From Hyphomicrobium sp. D-2 (GTDB lineage: Bacteria; Pseudomonadota; Alphaproteobacteria; Rhizobiales; Hyphomicrobiaceae), in the NCBI RefSeq assembly GCF_029872155.1, contig NZ_JARXLA010000008.1, forward strand, positions 971,001 through 1,035,000: a stretch of DNA of 64,000 nucleotides, given 5' to 3'. Positions 1 through 9,650 of this stretch are shown here, in pieces; within the stretch, counting starts at the first letter, position 1; each line of letters opens with the position of its first letter. A model generated the notes under the pieces. It saw only the letters and a list, made by a program, of their open reading frames with translations, had not been told where the DNA came from and made no database searches. A program made the position numbers and the translations under genes.

Positions 1-1498
1 ATGACGACGCTTGCGCGATGAATATGCCGGCGTCGATGAGTTCGGACCCATCGTCACTGCATTCCAGCGCAGATTGCGATCGCCTTCGGTGAAGTGCGTG
101 GCTGTCAAAACGTGCGTGCCAATCGGCTGGCCTTCGTCTGCGATCGTGATCGGCGTATCGATCACTTCCACGAAGCCAAGCTTGGCTGTCAGGCGGCCGG
201 TTTTGGCGCTGATGAATACCGATACCGGCATGTCCTTGCGCTGTTCCAGGGCGTCTGCGCCAGCCAGCGCCTTGCGGGCGTCGGCCACAACTGTTTCGGC
301 TTGCTTGGCGTCGTCGGCAGCAATCTTGCGTGCCTTCTCAAGCGCGGCGGCATCGGCGATGGCCTGCTTCGTCTTGGCTGCCTGTTCAGTCGCTGCCTTC
401 TTGGCTGCCGCTGCAGCCTCGACGGCATCAACCATCTTCTTTTCTTCGGCAAGCTCGTTGGCTGACTGCTTCTCCAGCGCTTCCGCATCCAGTTTGCTGG
501 CGTCAATCTTTGCCAGTCTCGCGGTCAGGGCCTTGAAGCTCTTGGTTTCCTTGGCAGCGGAAGCGGCTGTGGTGCGCACGCTCTTGGCCAGACGTGCATC
601 CTCAGCGCGTGCAGTCTTGATGGCCTCTTTGGCGTCCTGCACGGCCTTGGTCGCAGCCGTAACCTGCTCATCGGCTGCAGCCTTGGCATTTTCGGCTTCG
701 GTTACGCCGTTGGCGAGGCGGTTACGCTCATTTGAGCGGAACGAGGCCGCCATGCCGCGCGTCAGGGTCTGCGATGCGGTTGCCGCGTTGGCCCGGCTGA
801 TCAGCAGGTCGGAAACGCCGCCAGCTGAAGCCGTCTGCATCGCGTTGCCCGCTGCGTCGTGGGCCACTTCGGCCGGCAGCGGATTGATGAGATCGGGGCT
901 GTTGAACTGTACCGGGGTCAGATCGTCATTGCTGACGATAACCCGGGCGCCAACGTCGGTGATCTCGAACAGGTTGCGCGCGAAGCTGTACGGCAGCCGG
1001 ATGCAGCCGTGCGAAGCCGGATAGCCTGGCAATTCGCCCGCGTGGAAGGCGATGCCCGAATTGGTCAGGCGCTGCATGAATGGCATTGGCGCGCCATTAT
1101 ACAGGTTCGAGAAATGACGCTGCTTCTTCTCAAGAATTGAGAAAACGCCGGTGGGCGTCGGATTGGAGCTTTTACCGCTGGAGATCGGTGATCTGGCGAT
1201 CTGCTTACCGTCGTCATAGACGGTCAGCGTCTGGCGGTTCAGCGACACCACGATCACAAGCGGGCCGCTGGGCTTGGGCAGCGCGGCCGTGGGTTTCTCG
1301 TTGGTGGGTTCAACGTATTGCCGCGGCGCCCGGCGGACCCGGCGCGGCTGTTTTTGCTGCTGCCAGGGCTGGGCATTGCTCCAGCCTCCCCAGGGGTAAA
1401 ACTGGGCTTCAGCGCGATCTGGCGTTGCAGCGACGAGAAGGCCGCCCGGCGACGAATGCGGCAGTCGAAAGGCGCAGCCCGCGGGGCCAGGCGCTCAT
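1..1498 (-). CDS. L,D-transpeptidase (YkuD) with Ala-rich coiled coil; partial, apparent frameshift
   Basis: Reading the minus strand gives a YkuD catalytic domain with the signature SHGCIRLP; the nucleophile Cys codon lies at about 1003-1005. YkuD enzymes form or remodel 3-3 peptidoglycan cross-links or attach proteins to the wall in the periplasm. The domain is followed by a long Ala/Lys/Glu-rich coiled-coil stretch (about 780 down to 230). A further segment begins MPVSVFISAKTGRL, resembles the start of a second YkuD-like module and runs off the window edge with no stop. The only sensible start, ATG at 1498, opens a signal-peptide-like stretch (MSAWPRGLRLSTAAFVAG) in a different frame from the mature protein (LLVAATPDRAEAQFYPW). 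One base must be added or lost near 1440-1455 to join them. Family assignment is secure; the exact start is not. Confidence 0.85.
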
Positions 1499-1812
1499 GT
1501 GGGAAATGGCTAACGTGTGCAAGGGAGCCCCCAATGCAGGAATTTGACGTTACTGTCGAATGGTGCCCCAATTTGATGATCTTAAGACTAAGGTTCCGTT
1601 AGCAAGCTCATGAATTAGAAGTTTTTCAAATAACAATCTAAGGCAAACAAGCCCAACCGGCTTGGAAACGGGCCGGACCGGCACCAGATGGGCGCACCGG
1701 GGGTTAAAAGCCGGGATTGGAGTTGGAGGCGGCGAAGCAGGAGTGGTTAGCGACTTGGTGCTGCGCCGCTAAATTCAAAGACGTCGATCCTTAAAGGGTG
1801 TAATCTCGATAG
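1499..1812. other. intergenic region between the divergent L,D-transpeptidase and panB
   Basis: No convincing gene is seen here. The two flanking genes point away from each other, so both promoters should lie in this stretch. Small open frames here have no recognisable domains. Confidence 0.5.
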
Positions 1813-2748
1813 ATGTCCGTACACAGCACCACAAAGCGCCTGATGGCGCCTGACATTGCAGCGATGAAGCGCCGGGGCGATCCGATCGTCGCCCTCACGT
1901 CCTATCACGCGCACACTGCGGCCATCGCCGACAAGCACTGCGATTTCCTGCTTGTCGGCGACAGTCTCGGCATGGTGATGCACGGCTTCGAGACAACGGT
2001 GCCGGTGTCGCTTGAGCTGATGATCATGCATGGCCGCGCGGTGGTCCGTGGTGCCCGTCATGCGCTGGTAGTGGTAGACATGCCGTTCGGCTCCTACGAG
2101 GAAAGCCCGGCGGTGGCATTCCGTAACTCCGCGCGCGTCATGAAGGAAACCGACTGCGGCGCGATTAAACTTGAGGGCGGCAAGAGCATGGCGCCCACGA
2201 TCCGCTATCTCGTCGAGCGCGGCATCCCAGTCATGGCTCACATCGGCCTGACCCCCCAGTCGGTGAACGTCATCGGCGGCTTCAAGGCCCAGGGACGCAC
2301 CAAAGAGGAATGGGTCTCAATCGAGGAAGATGCCCGTCAGGTGGCTGAAGCCGGTGCGTTTGCCATCGTGCTGGAAGCGATCACCGAGCCACTGGCCGAG
2401 CGGATCACCGCTTCTGTTCCGGTGCCGACCATCGGTATCGGCGCTTCGCCTGCATGCGACGGCCAGATCCTCGTCATGGAAGATATGCTGGGCCTCAGCC
2501 CCCGGGTGCCGCGCTTCGTCAAGAAGTTCGGCAAAGTGGCAGAGGTGATCGAGGACGCAATCCGCGATTACGCTCACGATGTGCGGACCCGCGCCTTCCC
2601 GACGCCGGAGCACACCTATGCCATGATCGACGGAACTCCCTCCAAGGCCCGGCGCGCGACCACCAGAGGCGGTGGAACGACCGCTGATGCTGGAACGCCT
2701 GCCGAGGGAACCGGTCGGACGACGTCGAAACGGATTAAAACCCCTTAG
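1813..2748 (+). CDS. panB: 3-methyl-2-oxobutanoate hydroxymethyltransferase (ketopantoate hydroxymethyltransferase)
   Basis: PanB transfers a hydroxymethyl group from 5,10-methylene-tetrahydrofolate to 2-oxoisovalerate, giving ketopantoate, the first committed step of pantothenate and coenzyme A synthesis in the cytoplasm. The 311-residue product shows the family motifs: LTSYHAHTA near residue 28, the metal-binding [10 protein letters not shown] at 49-58, [10 protein letters not shown] near 95 and HIGLTPQ near 141. The core matches the usual length of about 265-275 residues. The last roughly 35 residues are a low-complexity Thr/Gly/Arg tail not typical of the family. panC is not adjacent. The ATG at 1813 is preceded by AAAGGG at rather long spacing. 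Confidence 0.95.
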   Translation: MSVHSTTKRLMAPDIAAMKRRGDPIVALTSYHAHTAAIADKHCDFLLVGDSLGMVMHGFETTVPVSLELMIMHGRAVVRGARHALVVVDMPFGSYEESPAVAFRNSARVMKETDCGAIKLEGGKSMAPTIRYLVERGIPVMAHIGLTPQSVNVIGGFKAQGRTKEEWVSIEEDARQVAEAGAFAIVLEAITEPLAERITASVPVPTIGIGASPACDGQILVMEDMLGLSPRVPRFVKKFGKVAEVIEDAIRDYAHDVRTRAFPTPEHTYAMIDGTPSKARRATTRGGGTTADAGTPAEGTGRTTSKRIKTP

Positions 2749-2906
2749 CGAAGCTTCGGCAGCGGCCTTGGCGCGCAACTTGATCGGTGTAAGTGCCGAC
2801 AATGACTTGCGCGGGGGGCATCGTGGGGTATGTATGCGCCTGTCGGTGGCCTTTTTGAGCCACCCGACAATGAACGTGCCAGATTGCAAGGCTGAAAGAG
2901 CGAGCG

Positions 2907-3767
2907 ATGTCACAGCAGGACGATGGTCTCTTCCGCGAGGTCGAAGAGGAATTGAGGCGGGAACGCCTCGAAAAGATCTGGAAGGACTACGGCACCTTTT
3001 TCATCGCCGGAGCTGTGGTGATCGTGCTGGGCGTTCTGGGCTACAAGTACTGGGAAAACCAGCGCGCAACGGCAGCTTATGATTCCGGCGCCCGGTACGA
3101 AGCCGCGCTGCGTCAGATGGCCGACAAGAAAGACGCCGAGGCCAAGCAGGACTTCGACAAGCTCGCGACCGACGGATCGGGCGGCTATCGCGCACTGGCG
3201 CTGCTGCAACTCGCCGGAGCGCAGTATCGTGACGGCAATCGCGCCGATGCTCTGAAAACCTTCGAACGCCTCGCCACCGACGGGCAGGCTGATTCGGTTC
3301 TGCGCGGTTTCGCGACGCTGCAGGCCGCAGGTTTGCGGCTAGATGAGGCCGATTTTGCCGAGCTGGAGAGCCGCCTCACCCCTCTCATGGCCGAAGGCGC
3401 GCCCTGGCGTTACAGCGCCCGTGAGCTGCTGGGGCTGGCGGCATTCCGCGCCGGCAAGTTCACCGACGCCCGTGCGCTGCTGACGCCGCTGTTTGTCGAA
3501 CAGGAAGTGCCGGAGAGCATCGCTACCCGGGCGCAGATCATCATGGCTGAGATCGCTGCCGGCGAATTGGCAGCCAGTGGCAAGAAGGCCGACGCGGCAG
3601 AGACAACCGCTCCGGAAGCCGGCGCAAAGGCTGCCGACGCGGCTAAGCCTGCGGAAGTGACGCCTGCGCCTGCACCGGCAGTGGAAAATGCCGATCAGTC
3701 TTCGGCTGCCACGCCAACGCCATCAGAGGGTGCAACATCGCCATCAGAACCGGCCAAAAAAGACTGA
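2907..3767 (+). CDS. membrane-anchored tetratricopeptide-like protein (TPR_21/YfgM type)
   Basis: This 286-residue protein has a short charged N-terminus, one transmembrane segment at about residues 30-48 (FFIAGAVVIVLGVLGYKYW), then a helical repeat region of the TPR_21 type. It ends in an Ala/Pro-rich acidic tail from about residue 225. YfgM-like proteins are inner-membrane proteins with a periplasmic TPR domain linked to the Sec translocon and periplasmic chaperones. The position directly before bamB and der matches the arrangement in many proteobacteria and supports an envelope-biogenesis role. The start ATG at 2907 follows GAAAGAGCGAG. The specific function in this lineage is inferred. 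Confidence 0.85.
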   Translation: MSQQDDGLFREVEEELRRERLEKIWKDYGTFFIAGAVVIVLGVLGYKYWENQRATAAYDSGARYEAALRQMADKKDAEAKQDFDKLATDGSGGYRALALLQLAGAQYRDGNRADALKTFERLATDGQADSVLRGFATLQAAGLRLDEADFAELESRLTPLMAEGAPWRYSARELLGLAAFRAGKFTDARALLTPLFVEQEVPESIATRAQIIMAEIAAGELAASGKKADAAETTAPEAGAKAADAAKPAEVTPAPAPAVENADQSSAATPTPSEGATSPSEPAKKD

Positions 3768-3789
3768 GCTGAAGGCCAAGCGGGGGCAC

Positions 3790-5169
3790 ATGAGGGACTG
3801 GCTACACCGGAGCTGTTGGGCGGGAGCAGGGATTTGCTCCATCGTGCTGCTCTCCGGCTGTGCGGGCGATGGCCCCTCGCTGCCCAAGCTTGGTGACCTC
3901 AATCCGTTCGCTGAAAAGCAGGTGCCTCTGCCTGGCCGGCGTGTTCCGGTCATGGCGCCCAAGGGCCCCGAGACGGGCGAACTGGCCGATGCCTTCACGC
4001 CGATCACGCTGCCGGCGCCACGCATCAATGACAATTGGAGCCAGCCCGGTGGCGAGCCCAGCAACGCGCCGGGTAATCTCGCCTTCAACGGTGGCACCAA
4101 TACCGCCTGGACTGCGAACGCAGGCACAGGTTCCAGCGGCTCCGGCCGCCTCACCGCCCGCCCGATCATCTACGGCGGCAACATTTACGCGCTCGATGCC
4201 GAAGGCAACGTCAGCGCCTTCTCCACTTCCGGCTCGTCCCTGTGGCGCACCTCGCTGAAGCCCAAGCGCGAAACCGGCGGCGGTAGCTGGTTCTCGCTCG
4301 GCCTTGGTGGTGGCTCCGATGGCGGCGGCTTCGGCGGCGGTCTGGCCATGGATAACGGCAGGCTTTATGCCGCCAGCGGCTTCGGCAATGTCGTCGCGCT
4401 CGATCCGCAAACCGGCAAGGCCATTTGGGAAAAGCAGCTTGAGGCGCCGATCCGCTCCTCGCCGACCGCGGTTGGCGACCGGGTCTATGTCATTGCGCTC
4501 GACGGTCGCTTCTTCTGTCTGGCTGGTGCGGACGGCGGTGAGCTCTGGTCGGTGCGCGGTCTGCCGCAGCAGGCAAGTCTGATCAACAACGCCAGCCCTG
4601 CCGTGGATGGCAACGTGGTGGTCGTCCCTTATCCATCGGGCGACCTGCTGGCGCTCAGCATTGCGGACGGCTCGTCGCTTTGGTCGGAAAATCTGGCCCG
4701 CACGCGCATGACCTCCCAGATTGCGTCGATGAGCGACGCGGCACGCCCTGCCATTGATGGTGGGATCGTGTTTGCCGTCGGGCATGCCGGCCGCATGGTC
4801 GCCACCCACGCTGACAGTGGCGAGCGTCTGTGGACCGCAAATATCCCGAGCATTCAGACGCCATGGGTTGCGGGTGGCAGCGTGTTCGTCGTCGATACGC
4901 AGGGTCAGTTGATGGGCCTGTCGCGCAACGACGGCAAGACGCAGTGGACCGTGAAGCTGCCCGGCAACGGGCCGTGGGCAGGGCCGACGCTGGCCGGTGG
5001 AACGCTGTGGCTCACGTCAGCCGGTGGCGCGCTGGTGGGTGTTGAGGCAACTACCGGCCGCATCGTGACCCAGAAGGAGCTCGGCCAACCGGTGTTTATC
5101 GCGCCGGTCGTGGCTCAGGGGCGCATGTACGTGCTGACCGACAAGGCCAATCTGCTGGCGATCAGCTGA
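3790..5169 (+). CDS. bamB: outer membrane assembly lipoprotein BamB (PQQ-like beta-propeller)
   Basis: BamB is an accessory lipoprotein of the BAM complex that inserts beta-barrel proteins into the outer membrane. The start at 3790 gives a classical lipoprotein signal, with hydrophobic IVLLSGC and the acylated Cys at residue 24, and is preceded by a GGGGG ribosome-binding sequence. The mature protein carries repeated PQQ/beta-propeller blades, e.g. GNVVALDPQTGKAIWEK and GDLLALSIADGSSLW, and ends NLLAIS. At 459 residues it is longer than E. coli BamB (392) because of a Gly/Ser-rich insertion near residues 155-180. It lies 22 bp after the TPR gene, consistent with co-transcription. Confidence 0.93.
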   Translation: MRDWLHRSCWAGAGICSIVLLSGCAGDGPSLPKLGDLNPFAEKQVPLPGRRVPVMAPKGPETGELADAFTPITLPAPRINDNWSQPGGEPSNAPGNLAFNGGTNTAWTANAGTGSSGSGRLTARPIIYGGNIYALDAEGNVSAFSTSGSSLWRTSLKPKRETGGGSWFSLGLGGGSDGGGFGGGLAMDNGRLYAASGFGNVVALDPQTGKAIWEKQLEAPIRSSPTAVGDRVYVIALDGRFFCLAGADGGELWSVRGLPQQASLINNASPAVDGNVVVVPYPSGDLLALSIADGSSLWSENLARTRMTSQIASMSDAARPAIDGGIVFAVGHAGRMVATHADSGERLWTANIPSIQTPWVAGGSVFVVDTQGQLMGLSRNDGKTQWTVKLPGNGPWAGPTLAGGTLWLTSAGGALVGVEATTGRIVTQKELGQPVFIAPVVAQGRMYVLTDKANLLAIS

Positions 5170-5444
5170 TCCCAGCGGAGGGCAACGCCCCCAATCCTGC
5201 CGAAACAGCTTATGCAACTGAAGCGGCGGCGCATGTCCCATGCGTCGCGCCGGATGTCGTTTGCAATCCGCTGCAAGCCTGCGCTGCTCCGCCAACTTCC
5301 GCACCGGGCGCTGACGGCTGATCTGAGGCTTAACGTATCTGAACGGGCGGTCCGGCTATGCTGATTGCAGCGAATACGCCATAAGCACGGGAGCATGCGC
5401 GCCCGCGCAGCCTTCAATCAAACCTTCGGCCGGCCGAGTTCCCC

Positions 5445-6806
5445 ATGTCGTCACAACCCGTCATCGCCATTATCGGCCGCCCCAACGTTGGCAAGTCGAC
5501 ACTGTTCAACCGCCTGACCGGCACGCGCTCGGCGCTGGTGTCCGACATGCCGTGCCTCACGCGCGACCGGCGTGAGGAACAGGCCGACATCGGCGGTCAC
5601 TCCGTCCGGCTGGTCGATACCGCCGGACTTGAAGAGGCCAAGCGCGGCTCGATTGCCGAACGTATGCGCCAGCAGAGCGAGGCGGCGTTGATGGCTGCCG
5701 ATCTGGTGCTGTTCGTGATCGACTCTCGCGACGGGATCACGCCGGACGACAAGTCGTTCGCCCGCGTTGTGCGTGGCTCTGGACGTCCCGTCATTCTCGT
5801 CGCCAACAAGTGCGAGGGCCGCGCTGGCGAAGACGGTTTTTACGCCGCCTTTGAACTTGGCTTCGGTGAGCCGGTTGCGATCTCCGCCGAGCATGGCGAG
5901 GGCCTGGGCGATCTGATGGTAGAGATGCTGTCGGCGCTGGGCCTCAAGGAAGACCGCGAGAACGCGGCCGAGCCGCTGCCCGCAACCGAGCGGCCTATCC
6001 GCGTCGCCATCGTCGGGCGGCCGAATGCAGGCAAGTCGACGCTGGTCAACGCCATCTTGGGTGAAGAGCGCATGATCACCGGACCCGAGCCAGGGCTGAC
6101 GCGCGACTCCGTTCCCAGCGATGTCGAATGGCACGGTCGCCGGGTGCGCCTGTTCGATACCGCAGGATTGCGACGCAAGGCCAAGATCACCGAAACGGCC
6201 GAGAAGCTGAGTGCATCGGATGCCATCCGCGCCATTCGTTTCGCCGAGGTGGTTGTGCTGCTCGTCGATGCAGAGCGCCCGTTCGAACATCAGGATCTGA
6301 CCATCGGCGATCGCATCGCCGAGGAAGGGCGCGCGCTCGTCGTCGCGGTCAACAAGTGGGATCTGGTCGAAGACAAGCAGCAGGCGCTGAAGGCGCTGCG
6401 CGAAACACTCAATGATCGCCTTGCGCAGGTGCCGGGCGTTACGCTGGTGACTCTGTCGGCATTGAGCGGCAAGGGTGTCGAGCGATTGTCCGCTGCGGTG
6501 CTGGAAGCCTACGACACCTGGAACCGACGCGTGTCGACGGCGGACCTCAATCGCTGGCTCGAAGAAGCGCTGGCGCGTCATTCGCCACCGGCGGTCAGCG
6601 GGCGACGCATCAAGATCCGCTACATCACGCAGCCTTCGACGCGTCCGCCAACCTTCGTCGCGTTTTGTACGCGCCCGGATGAAATGCCTCAGTCGTATTT
6701 GCGCTATCTCACCAACAGCTTGCGGCAGGCGTTCAAGCTTCCCGGTGTTCCGGTGCGGCTCAATCTGCGCAAAGGCGAAAATCCCTACGCTAAGCATAAG
6801 CGCTGA
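5445..6806 (+). CDS. der: ribosome biogenesis GTPase Der (EngA)
   Basis: Der is an essential GTPase with two tandem G domains, needed for maturation of the 50S ribosomal subunit. The 453-residue product has both P-loops (GRPNVGKST at 11-19 and GRPNAGKST near 190), matching DTAGL switch motifs, the NKC/NKWD specificity motifs and a C-terminal KH-like domain ending in basic residues (NPYAKHKR). Length is normal for the family. It follows bamB after about 275 bp, the same gene order seen in E. coli and many alphaproteobacteria. Confidence 0.97.
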   Translation: MSSQPVIAIIGRPNVGKSTLFNRLTGTRSALVSDMPCLTRDRREEQADIGGHSVRLVDTAGLEEAKRGSIAERMRQQSEAALMAADLVLFVIDSRDGITPDDKSFARVVRGSGRPVILVANKCEGRAGEDGFYAAFELGFGEPVAISAEHGEGLGDLMVEMLSALGLKEDRENAAEPLPATERPIRVAIVGRPNAGKSTLVNAILGEERMITGPEPGLTRDSVPSDVEWHGRRVRLFDTAGLRRKAKITETAEKLSASDAIRAIRFAEVVVLLVDAERPFEHQDLTIGDRIAEEGRALVVAVNKWDLVEDKQQALKALRETLNDRLAQVPGVTLVTLSALSGKGVERLSAAVLEAYDTWNRRVSTADLNRWLEEALARHSPPAVSGRRIKIRYITQPSTRPPTFVAFCTRPDEMPQSYLRYLTNSLRQAFKLPGVPVRLNLRKGENPYAKHKR

Positions 6807-6953
6807 GAGTACTTTTTTGGGCCAGCGTGCTGTGCTGTTACTGGCCTAACTGCGGGGCCTGCGTTAACTTTGATTCGCGTGGCTGTGGCGGGGACGAAAG
6901 CAGGCGCGCGGGCAGTGAGCCCGGGGCAAACTCAAAAAAGAGAACAGGGACCA

Positions 6954-7238
6954 ATGGACAGGTGCTCACACAGCCGGGTGCGCCCGGTTTTCTGCGCAGT
7001 CGTTGCGGGTGCAGCGGCAGTCTTCGGTGTAGCGTTCGCTACTCCGGCCGATGCGTATACGGCCAAGGTCAACTCCGCTTGCGAGCGCGATTACTATCGC
7101 CTGTGCGCTGCTTACTCCATCGGCACGCCGGAGCTGCGCAGCTGCATGACGTCGAAGCGCAAGTCGCTGTCGCCGCGTTGCGTGCGCGCGCTCGTCGATG
7201 CCGGCATGGTGCCGCGCCGCTATCTGGCCAAGAAGTAA
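6954..7238 (+). CDS. small secreted cysteine-rich protein
   Basis: The 94-residue product has an N-terminal signal peptide (hydrophobic VFCAVVAGAAAVFGVAFA, likely cleavage after ADA). The mature part of about 58 residues has four regularly spaced cysteines (SACERDYYRLC ... RSCMTSK ... SPRCVRAL). The spacing resembles a Cys-rich GLG1-type repeat found in small secreted proteobacterial proteins. An in-frame upstream start at 6870 exists, but 6954 has a better ribosome-binding site (CAGGGA) and places the signal peptide at the N-terminus. The function is unknown; a periplasmic location is inferred. Confidence 0.7.
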   Translation: MDRCSHSRVRPVFCAVVAGAAAVFGVAFATPADAYTAKVNSACERDYYRLCAAYSIGTPELRSCMTSKRKSLSPRCVRALVDAGMVPRRYLAKK

Positions 7239-7790
7239 TCGGCCGCCGCGTCCATTCGCGGGCTTCGGGGCACAGCAATCCGCTCCGCAATCTGACAGCA
7301 ACAACATGGTGCGCGCCCTGCAAATTTGTCGGGCGCGCCGGATCGATAAACGACTAGCACCGGCGACGCGCGAGAGATGCCAGCGGGCAATGCATCAGCA
7401 TGCAGCCAAGCGGCGCGTCGTTCTCAGCGCATGGATTGAGCCGGTCTGGATGAGCCAGTCTGTGTGAGCCGGTGGGAATATTCAGCGGACGGGAGCGGCA
7501 GCGAACCCGAAGATGCTGCCTGGCTCACCGTCCACACGGACGACAGCCGCACGTCTGGCGCCGTTCCGGACTTTCATAAGTAGGAAAGAGGGTTAGAAGG
7601 CGCAAGGGTAATTCGCCCTTGCAGCGCAGCAACTCTGCTTTGCGCCCTCGTCAGTGCTGCGATCATGAACGCGATGTCATGTCGGTTGCGTTTGACGCGC
7701 TCGCCGTGATGCGTTTTCGTCCGTCTGGTGCATTGGACATGACGCTGAGCGAACGTCGGCACCGGCTTGGGCGTGAGGGTTTGTTTCGAG
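7239..7790. other. 552-bp stretch without a convincing gene
   Basis: Open frames here are short and show no recognisable domain. A perfect 7-bp hairpin (GCAAGGG / CCCTTGC, loop TAATTCG) sits at 7602-7622 but lacks a T-run. The region must contain the holC promoter unless holC is read from upstream. Confidence 0.4.
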
Positions 7791-8273
7791 ATGACCGATC
7801 AGGCAGCAGCGGATAAAGCGCCGGCAACGGAAGTACTCTTCTATCATCTGGAACAGCAGCCGCTTGAGAAGGTGCTGCCGGTGCTGGTCGAGAAGACGCT
7901 GGAACGGGGCTGGCGCGCGGTTGTGCAGGCTGGCTCGGCGGAACGGCTGGCGGTTATCGATCAGGCGTTGTGGACGTTTCGCGACGACAGCTTTGTTCCG
8001 CACGGCACCGCGAAGGATGGCCATGCCGCCGAGCAGCCGGTGTATCTCACCACCACGGGCGAAACGCCGAACGGAGCGGGCGTGCGTTTTCTGGTCGATG
8101 GCGCCGAGGCCGAGGCGTTTTCCGGCTTTGTGCGCATCGTCTACATGTTCGACGGCAACGATAGCGACGCGGTGCAGATTGCGCGCGGCCAATGGAAAGC
8201 GGCCAAGGGCGCCGGATGTCCCGTCACCTATTGGCAGCAGAGCAGCGGCGGCAAGTGGGAACGCAAGGCGTGA
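7791..8273 (+). CDS. holC: DNA polymerase III subunit chi
   Basis: HolC (chi) links the clamp loader to single-strand DNA-binding protein at the replication fork. The 160-residue product begins with the family pattern EVLFYHLEQQPLEKVLPVLVEK and contains WTFRDDSFVPHG, VYLTTTGETPNGA and VRIVYMFDGND, all typical of alphaproteobacterial chi. The ATG at 7791 is preferred over 7767 because it begins at the usual point relative to the FYHL motif. It stands alone. A repeat-rich intergenic region follows immediately. Confidence 0.92.
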   Translation: MTDQAAADKAPATEVLFYHLEQQPLEKVLPVLVEKTLERGWRAVVQAGSAERLAVIDQALWTFRDDSFVPHGTAKDGHAAEQPVYLTTTGETPNGAGVRFLVDGAEAEAFSGFVRIVYMFDGNDSDAVQIARGQWKAAKGAGCPVTYWQQSSGGKWERKA

Positions 8274-8300
8274 CGCCCTTTGCAAGGGCTTCTTTCTTTG

Positions 8301-8382
8301 CGCCAGGGACTCCACTTCGCGGAGCCGGCCGTGGTTGTTTTTTGCGCTGGCGACTCTCCTTCGGAGAGCCGGCCGCCAGCGC
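8301..8382. repeat. intergenic palindromic repeat, family A (two copies)
   Basis: Two copies lie side by side in reverse orientation. The better one, 8344-8382, has outer arms GCGCTGGCG / CGCCAGCGC, inner arms CTCTCC / GGAGAG and a 3-base loop. The weaker one, 8301-8330, has an imperfect CTCC...GGAG stem. The same unit recurs near 17.3, 25.8, 35.5 and 57.4 kb. The sequence CACCAATCAGCGCTGGCG flanks this copy and those at 17.25 and 35.48 kb. Confidence 0.85.
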
Positions 8383-8423
8383 TGATTGGTGCGAGGGCGG
8401 AAGCGCTGCACAGTGCCTCACAC

Positions 8424-8460
8424 TGTCATCCTGACAACGGTCGGGATCTGCGCCAGCTTC
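8424..8460. repeat. intergenic palindromic repeat, family B
   Basis: Inverted copy of a second short palindrome built around ATCCCGAC-CGTT-GTCGGGAT next to AAGCTGGCG. Related copies lie at 17184-17220 and 57216-57256. At all three sites family A repeats lie within about 150 bp. Confidence 0.75.
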
Positions 8461-8560
8461 ATCATGCTCCCGGGCGCAGAAGAATGCAGATGGGCATGTC
8501 CGCGACAGTCAGAGCCTAATTGCCTTGACAGTCTGCGCGGGCACGCCGAAGCGTGAGCCC

Positions 8561-9430
8561 ATGAATTATCGCCACGCCTACCATGCCGGAAACTTTGCCG
8601 ATGTGATCAAGCACGCAGTGCTGTCGCTCGTGCTCGACTACATGAAACAGAAGCCAGCGCCGTTTCGCGTCATCGATACGCACGCGGGCATCGGGCTTTA
8701 CGACCTCACCGCCATTGAGGCGCAGAAAACCGGCGAATGGCGCGACGGCATTGGTCGCTTGATGCGCGCGGACCTGACGCCCGAGAACCGCGCAGTTCTG
8801 GCGCCGTATCTGGATTGCGTGCGCGCCCTCAATCCGCAGGGCGAGCTGCTGCGCTATCCGGGCAGCCCCATTATCGCCAGCGATCTGATCCGTCGCGAAG
8901 ATCGTCTGATCCTCAACGAGCTTCATCCGGAGGATCGGCTTGCGCTGGAGGATCTGTTTGCCCGTGATCGGCAGGTGAAGGTCATGGGGCTGGATGCGTG
9001 GACAGCCGTTAAGTCGTTACTGCCGCCGCCGGAACGGCGGGCCGTTGTGCTGGTCGATCCGTCGTTCGAAGTGCCGGGCGAGCTGGATCGGTTGATCAAG
9101 GCATTGCAGCAGGGGCTACGTCGCTTTGCGGCCGGCACGTTCCTGCTCTGGTATCCGATCAAGGAGCAGCGGCCGGTGGCCGAGTTCCGTCGGCGCATTG
9201 CCGAACTGGATCTGCCCAGAGCCGTCGCGCTTGAGGTGATGATCCGCGATGGCGCCGATGAAACCCGCTTGAATGGCGCGGGGCTCGTCATCGTCAATGC
9301 GCCGTTCACTCTCGGCGGAATCCTGCAGAATTTGATGCCGGAGCTGGTGAAAATTCTGGCACAGGGTGCCGGTGCGCACTTCAATTATGACGATCTCGGT
9401 AACGATCGCGTTAGGGTGCGACAAAAATAA
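8561..9430 (+). CDS. rlmJ: 23S rRNA (adenine(2030)-N(6))-methyltransferase RlmJ
   Basis: RlmJ methylates A2030 of 23S rRNA before subunit assembly. The 289-residue product opens with the diagnostic MNYRHAYHAGNFADVIKH, followed by the SAM-binding motif VIDTHAGIGLYDL and NELHPED. The catalytic motif reads DPSFE near residue 166, where DPPY/FE is usual; this Pro-to-Ser change is noted as a finding. Length is typical (about 280). The start at 8561 fits the conserved MNYRH N-terminus better than the upstream in-frame codon at 8525. Confidence 0.94.
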   Translation: MNYRHAYHAGNFADVIKHAVLSLVLDYMKQKPAPFRVIDTHAGIGLYDLTAIEAQKTGEWRDGIGRLMRADLTPENRAVLAPYLDCVRALNPQGELLRYPGSPIIASDLIRREDRLILNELHPEDRLALEDLFARDRQVKVMGLDAWTAVKSLLPPPERRAVVLVDPSFEVPGELDRLIKALQQGLRRFAAGTFLLWYPIKEQRPVAEFRRRIAELDLPRAVALEVMIRDGADETRLNGAGLVIVNAPFTLGGILQNLMPELVKILAQGAGAHFNYDDLGNDRVRVRQK

Positions 9431-9591
9431 CCAGCAAAGCTTGCCTACCCCATAAATTTCACTGATACTTCGCGCGCTTGGGGCACAGTCGTCCCCGCGG
9501 AATCGGAAGTTGGCATTGAGATCGTGGCGCGCATGTCGATCTACCCGCGCTTATTTTCACCGCATTGCGAATGGTTTCCCGAGCATTTCAT

Positions 9592-9621
9592 GGCGCGGAC
9601 CCTGACGGGCCGCGCTTTTTT
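9592..9621 (+). terminator. terminator-like hairpin in the cspA leader (possible attenuator)
   Basis: GCGCGG (9593-9598) pairs with CCGCGC (9610-9615), extended by CCC/GGG, and is followed at once by six T residues. It lies only 30 bp before the cspA start codon, which leaves little room for a promoter in between. It is therefore either the end of a short leader RNA or a regulatory attenuator on the cspA transcript. Confidence 0.7.
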
Positions 9622-9650
9622 ATTTCACGATACACGCAGGAGATTTCGCG

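Noticed and set aside
11..1024. A 337-codon plus-strand frame at the left end
   Set aside because: The minus strand here encodes the L,D-transpeptidase with the HGCIRLP motif; the plus frame is Ala/Ser-rich from the antisense of the coiled coil.
5451..6797. A long minus-strand frame opposite der
   Set aside because: Der is unmistakable on the plus strand; the minus frame is low-complexity His/Arg-rich.
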